This document shows, piece after piece, positions 44,801 through 47,368 of a stretch of 47,368 nucleotides of DNA. Made by a program: the position numbers and the translations under genes. The notes beneath the pieces are model-generated. The model searched no databases. It had not been told where the DNA came from and worked only from the letters and a program-made list of their open reading frames with translations. This DNA is from Acidimicrobiales bacterium AG-414-N20 (GTDB taxonomy: Bacteria; Actinomycetota; Acidimicrobiia; Acidimicrobiales; MedAcidi-G1), in assembly GCA_003214465.1 (NCBI GenBank), contig QCLO01000010.1, forward strand, positions 1 to 47,368, given 5' to 3'. Each line of letters starts with the position of its first letter. Within the stretch, counting starts at the first letter, position 1.

Positions 44801-44827
44801 TATAAATCAAACAAACGGAGACGAAAT

Positions 44828-47368
44828 ATGTTTTCAACTATGAAGCGCCGGGTGGGTGTCATTTCAGCTATTGCTGTTATGTCTGCTCTTGTTCCGGTGC
44901 TTACTTCATCGTCTGTTTCCGCGGCTCCGGCTCTTACGCCGGTTAAGCCTGGAAACTCGGCGACTTATTCAGCTTGTCCGACTGGTTCGGCGCCTGCAGC
45001 TGGTTTTTCTGATACAACGTCAACTGACGTTGACTGCATTGCGATGCACGGAATTACTCAGGGTGTTACGGCTACTACTTATGAACCAGATTCGAGCATT
45101 CCGCGTTGGCAAATGGCTCTTTACTTGACCCGTTTTGCTACAGCAGCTGGAACCGCTCTTGGATCAGGTGCAGATCAGGGATTCACTGATATTGGTGACC
45201 AGTCTGCTGAGATTCAGACAGCTATTAATCAGATCAAACAGTTGGGTGTGACCACGGGAACAACAGCGACGACATTCTCACCGAATGACAACGTTACTCG
45301 TGAGCAGATGGCGATGTTTGTTGAGCGTATGCTCGGCAAGACCATTGCTGGTCCTGGTGGTGAAGGCGCGAATGCGGCTTACTCCGGCAAGATCACACAC
45401 GCGACCCTTACTTATAACTATGCAGATATCGATGCTGGTTCAGTGACCTATGAAGGACACAATGCAATCGCAGAGATTTATCACATGGGTATTCCAGGTC
45501 ACGCAAAGACAGAGACTAGTTTTGGTCCGTCAGGAAACCTCACACGAGGTGAAATGGCTACATGGATGACCAACGCTTTGGCTCACACAAACGCACGTCC
45601 TGCTGGCGTATGGATTCAGGCTTCATCTCCTTCTCCATTCGGCAACCAGACAGTGACATTGCACGTTTCTAACCGTGACTCAAACCGTCAGCCATTGGTA
45701 GGTACTGCTATCGACATCTTCTCGGATCAGACGGTGGCTAACACTGATCCGTTCCTTGCAACTGGTGCTTGTAACACAGCTAACACAGTCGAACTAGGTA
45801 ACGCTGTTACTGAATGTAAGATTGACGTTGGCGATGCTACAACTGACTCCAAAGGAAACATTGGTGGCGACACAGGTACAACAGGTGGAACAGCTTCTGC
45901 TCCTTACACCTACACCTACTGGGCATGGACTGGTGCAACAGCAACTAGTTACAACAATTTGACTGCTCCTGCTAACAGCGCGTCTGTTTCACAGGCAACT
46001 GCTGCGACAGTTTTGAAGCTTTCAAATACCATTCCGCTAAAGAACTCGAATTCTGCAACAGACACTGCTTTCGAGTTGGTTAAATACGGTACAACCGTTG
46101 ACATCACTGGTCAGTGGATGACTGATACAACAGCATTGGCAACTGCCGTGCCTCTACCATCACCTGTCAAGTTCGTTGAAACGATCGTTGAAGAAGGCGA
46201 TGATGGCACCGATTTGACGAATGCTGCTGGTGGTGTAACTACTACTGTTAAGACAACAACTAGCGCAACTGACGCAACGGGTGCTTTCCCTGCTTACTCA
46301 GTAACAGTTGCTGACCCAACTCCAGTTGGAACAGCTCTTTCAGCAGTAACCAGCCGCACCCAGGTAACAGTTGTTATTACAGCTGACGCTGACTCGAATG
46401 GTAGTTTCGAAACTTCCGTTGGAACTGTTTCGTTGGCATTCGACGATAACCCACAGGTAATAAGCACAGTTTCTGTTAGCGAAGGTTCCACACGTGGAAC
46501 TGGTGTAGCTGCAGTATCTGGTGGTGTTGCACGTACAGCAACAGCAACCGCTTGGGATCAGTTCGGAATAGGTATGGCAGGACAGACTATGGCTTTCGCT
46601 TCGGCAACAAGCTCTGGTTCAACTGACGTAACTGATACTGGACAGTTCACAGATGCTGTTACACGTACAACTGGTTCAACCGGTGAAGCAGTTTTGGCTT
46701 GGACTGACACTCAAACCGCTACAGGTAAGATGGTCATCACAGCTTCAACTGGTGGTAAATCTGGAACTTCAACCTTCTACAGGTTGGCAACCCCAGCAAA
46801 CCATCAAGAAGTTGAAGCCTCAGCCACTGACGGAACCGTAACGGGCGGTAACTTTAACGCTGCCGCATCTACCGATCTGTTTACGTTTACCGGCGCTCAC
46901 GGCCTTTCAGTAGGTGACGAGATTATCATTAGCACTGAGTTGATCACAGCAGCTGTCGGTGGAAACATCACTGTTGCTAACGCGGGTGACGTTTACACAT
47001 CTCAGAATGCTCACGGCCTTGTGACTGGTGACATTATCGACATGACAACAGCTCCTGCTGGTGCAGCCAATAATGGTATTGCCAACGGTGACACCTTGTG
47101 CGTACGAACAGCTCCAACTGCTACAACGTTCACTTTGACTGCTGTAGTAACACCTACAAACGGTGTTCTTGGATCATCTAGTTGTCTTGCAACTGGTACA
47201 ATTGATGAGGTATCTGCTGATTCAACCGGTAACGGTGCGATGGCACGTGTATCAATAGTTGCTGGCGAACGTGCCTTTGTTGCTACTGTTCCAAGTACCA
47301 CTACCGCTACTTTGTCAGCCACACGTACAGCTAACGCTTACGGAGCGGTTTACAGCACATTTAATGTG
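44828..47368 (+). CDS. SLH-domain S-layer-like protein, 3' end outside window
   Basis: An open frame of 847 codons from ATG 44828 to the end of the window with no stop. GGAG lies 7 nt upstream. A signal peptide (residues 1-~33, ending SVSA) is followed by three SLH-type repeats at about 60-104, 119-169 and 198-251, each with an F/Y-x-D start and an (I/V)TR-x-(Q/E)MA end; the first and third are divergent. The rest is Thr/Ala/Gly-rich, beta-type sequence with Ig-like patches and two copies of an AHGL-x2-GD motif near residues 685-760. Codons such as GCT, GTT and ACA dominate, and GC is higher than in neighbouring genes, as expected of a very highly expressed protein. SLH domains bind pyruvylated wall polysaccharide. 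It is probably the main surface-layer protein. Confidence 0.88.
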   Translation, partial: MFSTMKRRVGVISAIAVMSALVPVLTSSSVSAAPALTPVKPGNSATYSACPTGSAPAAGFSDTTSTDVDCIAMHGITQGVTATTYEPDSSIPRWQMALYLTRFATAAGTALGSGADQGFTDIGDQSAEIQTAINQIKQLGVTTGTTATTFSPNDNVTREQMAMFVERMLGKTIAGPGGEGANAAYSGKITHATLTYNYADIDAGSVTYEGHNAIAEIYHMGIPGHAKTETSFGPSGNLTRGEMATWMTNALAHTNARPAGVWIQASSPSPFGNQTVTLHVSNRDSNRQPLVGTAIDIFSDQTVANTDPFLATGACNTANTVELGNAVTECKIDVGDATTDSKGNIGGDTGTTGGTASAPYTYTYWAWTGATATSYNNLTAPANSASVSQATAATVLKLSNTIPLKNSNSATDTAFELVKYGTTVDITGQWMTDTTALATAVPLPSPVKFVETIVEEGDDGTDLTNAAGGVTTTVKTTTSATDATGAFPAYSVTVADPTPVGTALSAVTSRTQVTVVITADADSNGSFETSVGTVSLAFDDNPQVISTVSVSEGSTRGTGVAAVSGGVARTATATAWDQFGIGMAGQTMAFASATSSGSTDVTDTGQFTDAVTRTTGSTGEAVLAWTDTQTATGKMVITASTGGKSGTSTFYRLATPANHQEVEASATDGTVTGGNFNAAASTDLFTFTGAHGLSVGDEIIISTELITAAVGGNITVANAGDVYTSQNAHGLVTGDIIDMTTAPAGAANNGIANGDTLCVRTAPTATTFTLTAVVTPTNGVLGSSSCLATGTIDEVSADSTGNGAMARVSIVAGERAFVATVPSTTTATLSATRTANAYGAVYSTFNV

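Noticed and set aside
44856-45128. 90-codon Leu/Arg-rich ORF
   Set aside because: It is an alternate frame of the S-layer-like gene, which has a signal peptide, SLH repeats and a good ribosome-binding site in its own frame.
46294-47322. Minus-strand ORFs inside the S-layer-like gene
   Set aside because: They are antisense shadows of a Thr/Ala/Val-rich open frame that runs to the window end.

Overview
This looks like a chromosomal segment of an Actinomycetota bacterium, probably a marine or freshwater member of the Acidimicrobiia. The assignment is inferred from threonine-rich linkers in exported proteins, a LysM/SpoIID-type protein with the actinobacterial motif order, SLH-domain surface protein style, a PduO-type cobalamin adenosyltransferase, an MPT53/DsbE-like thioredoxin lipoprotein, and a fairly low-GC genome with short intergenic gaps. 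No rRNA, tRNA, CRISPR array or transposon was seen.

Layout. 1-3.1 kb: the 3' part of an aspartate-type aminotransferase gene and an S9 peptidase. 3.1-6.9 kb: the leucine genes leuA-leuC-leuD, preceded by a leader-peptide attenuator whose 10-residue peptide has four consecutive Leu codons. 6.9-7.6 kb (minus strand): a thioredoxin-fold lipoprotein gene interrupted in frame by a UGA exactly where the first redox cysteine belongs, with a hairpin bearing a GGUC loop downstream. This is best read as an undescribed selenoprotein gene; a gene caller would split it into two ORFs. 7.7-11.7 kb: dihydrolipoyl dehydrogenase, a fused LipB-LipA protein and a membrane protein. 11.7-15.7 kb: cobalamin adenosyltransferase, leucyl aminopeptidase, sirtuin, and a rhodanese-ThiF/MoeB fusion without the usual zinc cysteines.

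15.8-41.7 kb is a surface polysaccharide locus: UDP-glucose dehydrogenase, a Wzx-like flippase, a LysM-SpoIID wall protein, rmlA-rmlC-rmlB-rmlD for dTDP-rhamnose, two GT-C-like membrane proteins, a polyprenyl glycosylphosphotransferase, GT2 enzymes (one with two catalytic domains), a UDP-GlcNAc 2-epimerase, a pyruvyl transferase, and two separate ABC exporters. The first exporter has an ATPase with a Wzt-type carbohydrate-binding extension and sits next to a methyltransferase with a C-terminal kinase-like domain. That is the arrangement of the E. coli O8/O9a chain-terminator system (WbdD plus Wzm-Wzt).

41.7-47.4 kb: an OmpR-type two-component system, a small Thr- and Glu-Pro-rich surface protein, and the 5' part of a large SLH-domain S-layer-like protein with a structured 5' UTR. 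The epimerase (ManNAc supply), the CsaB-like pyruvyl transferase and the SLH protein together suggest S-layer anchoring to a pyruvylated wall polysaccharide made by this locus.
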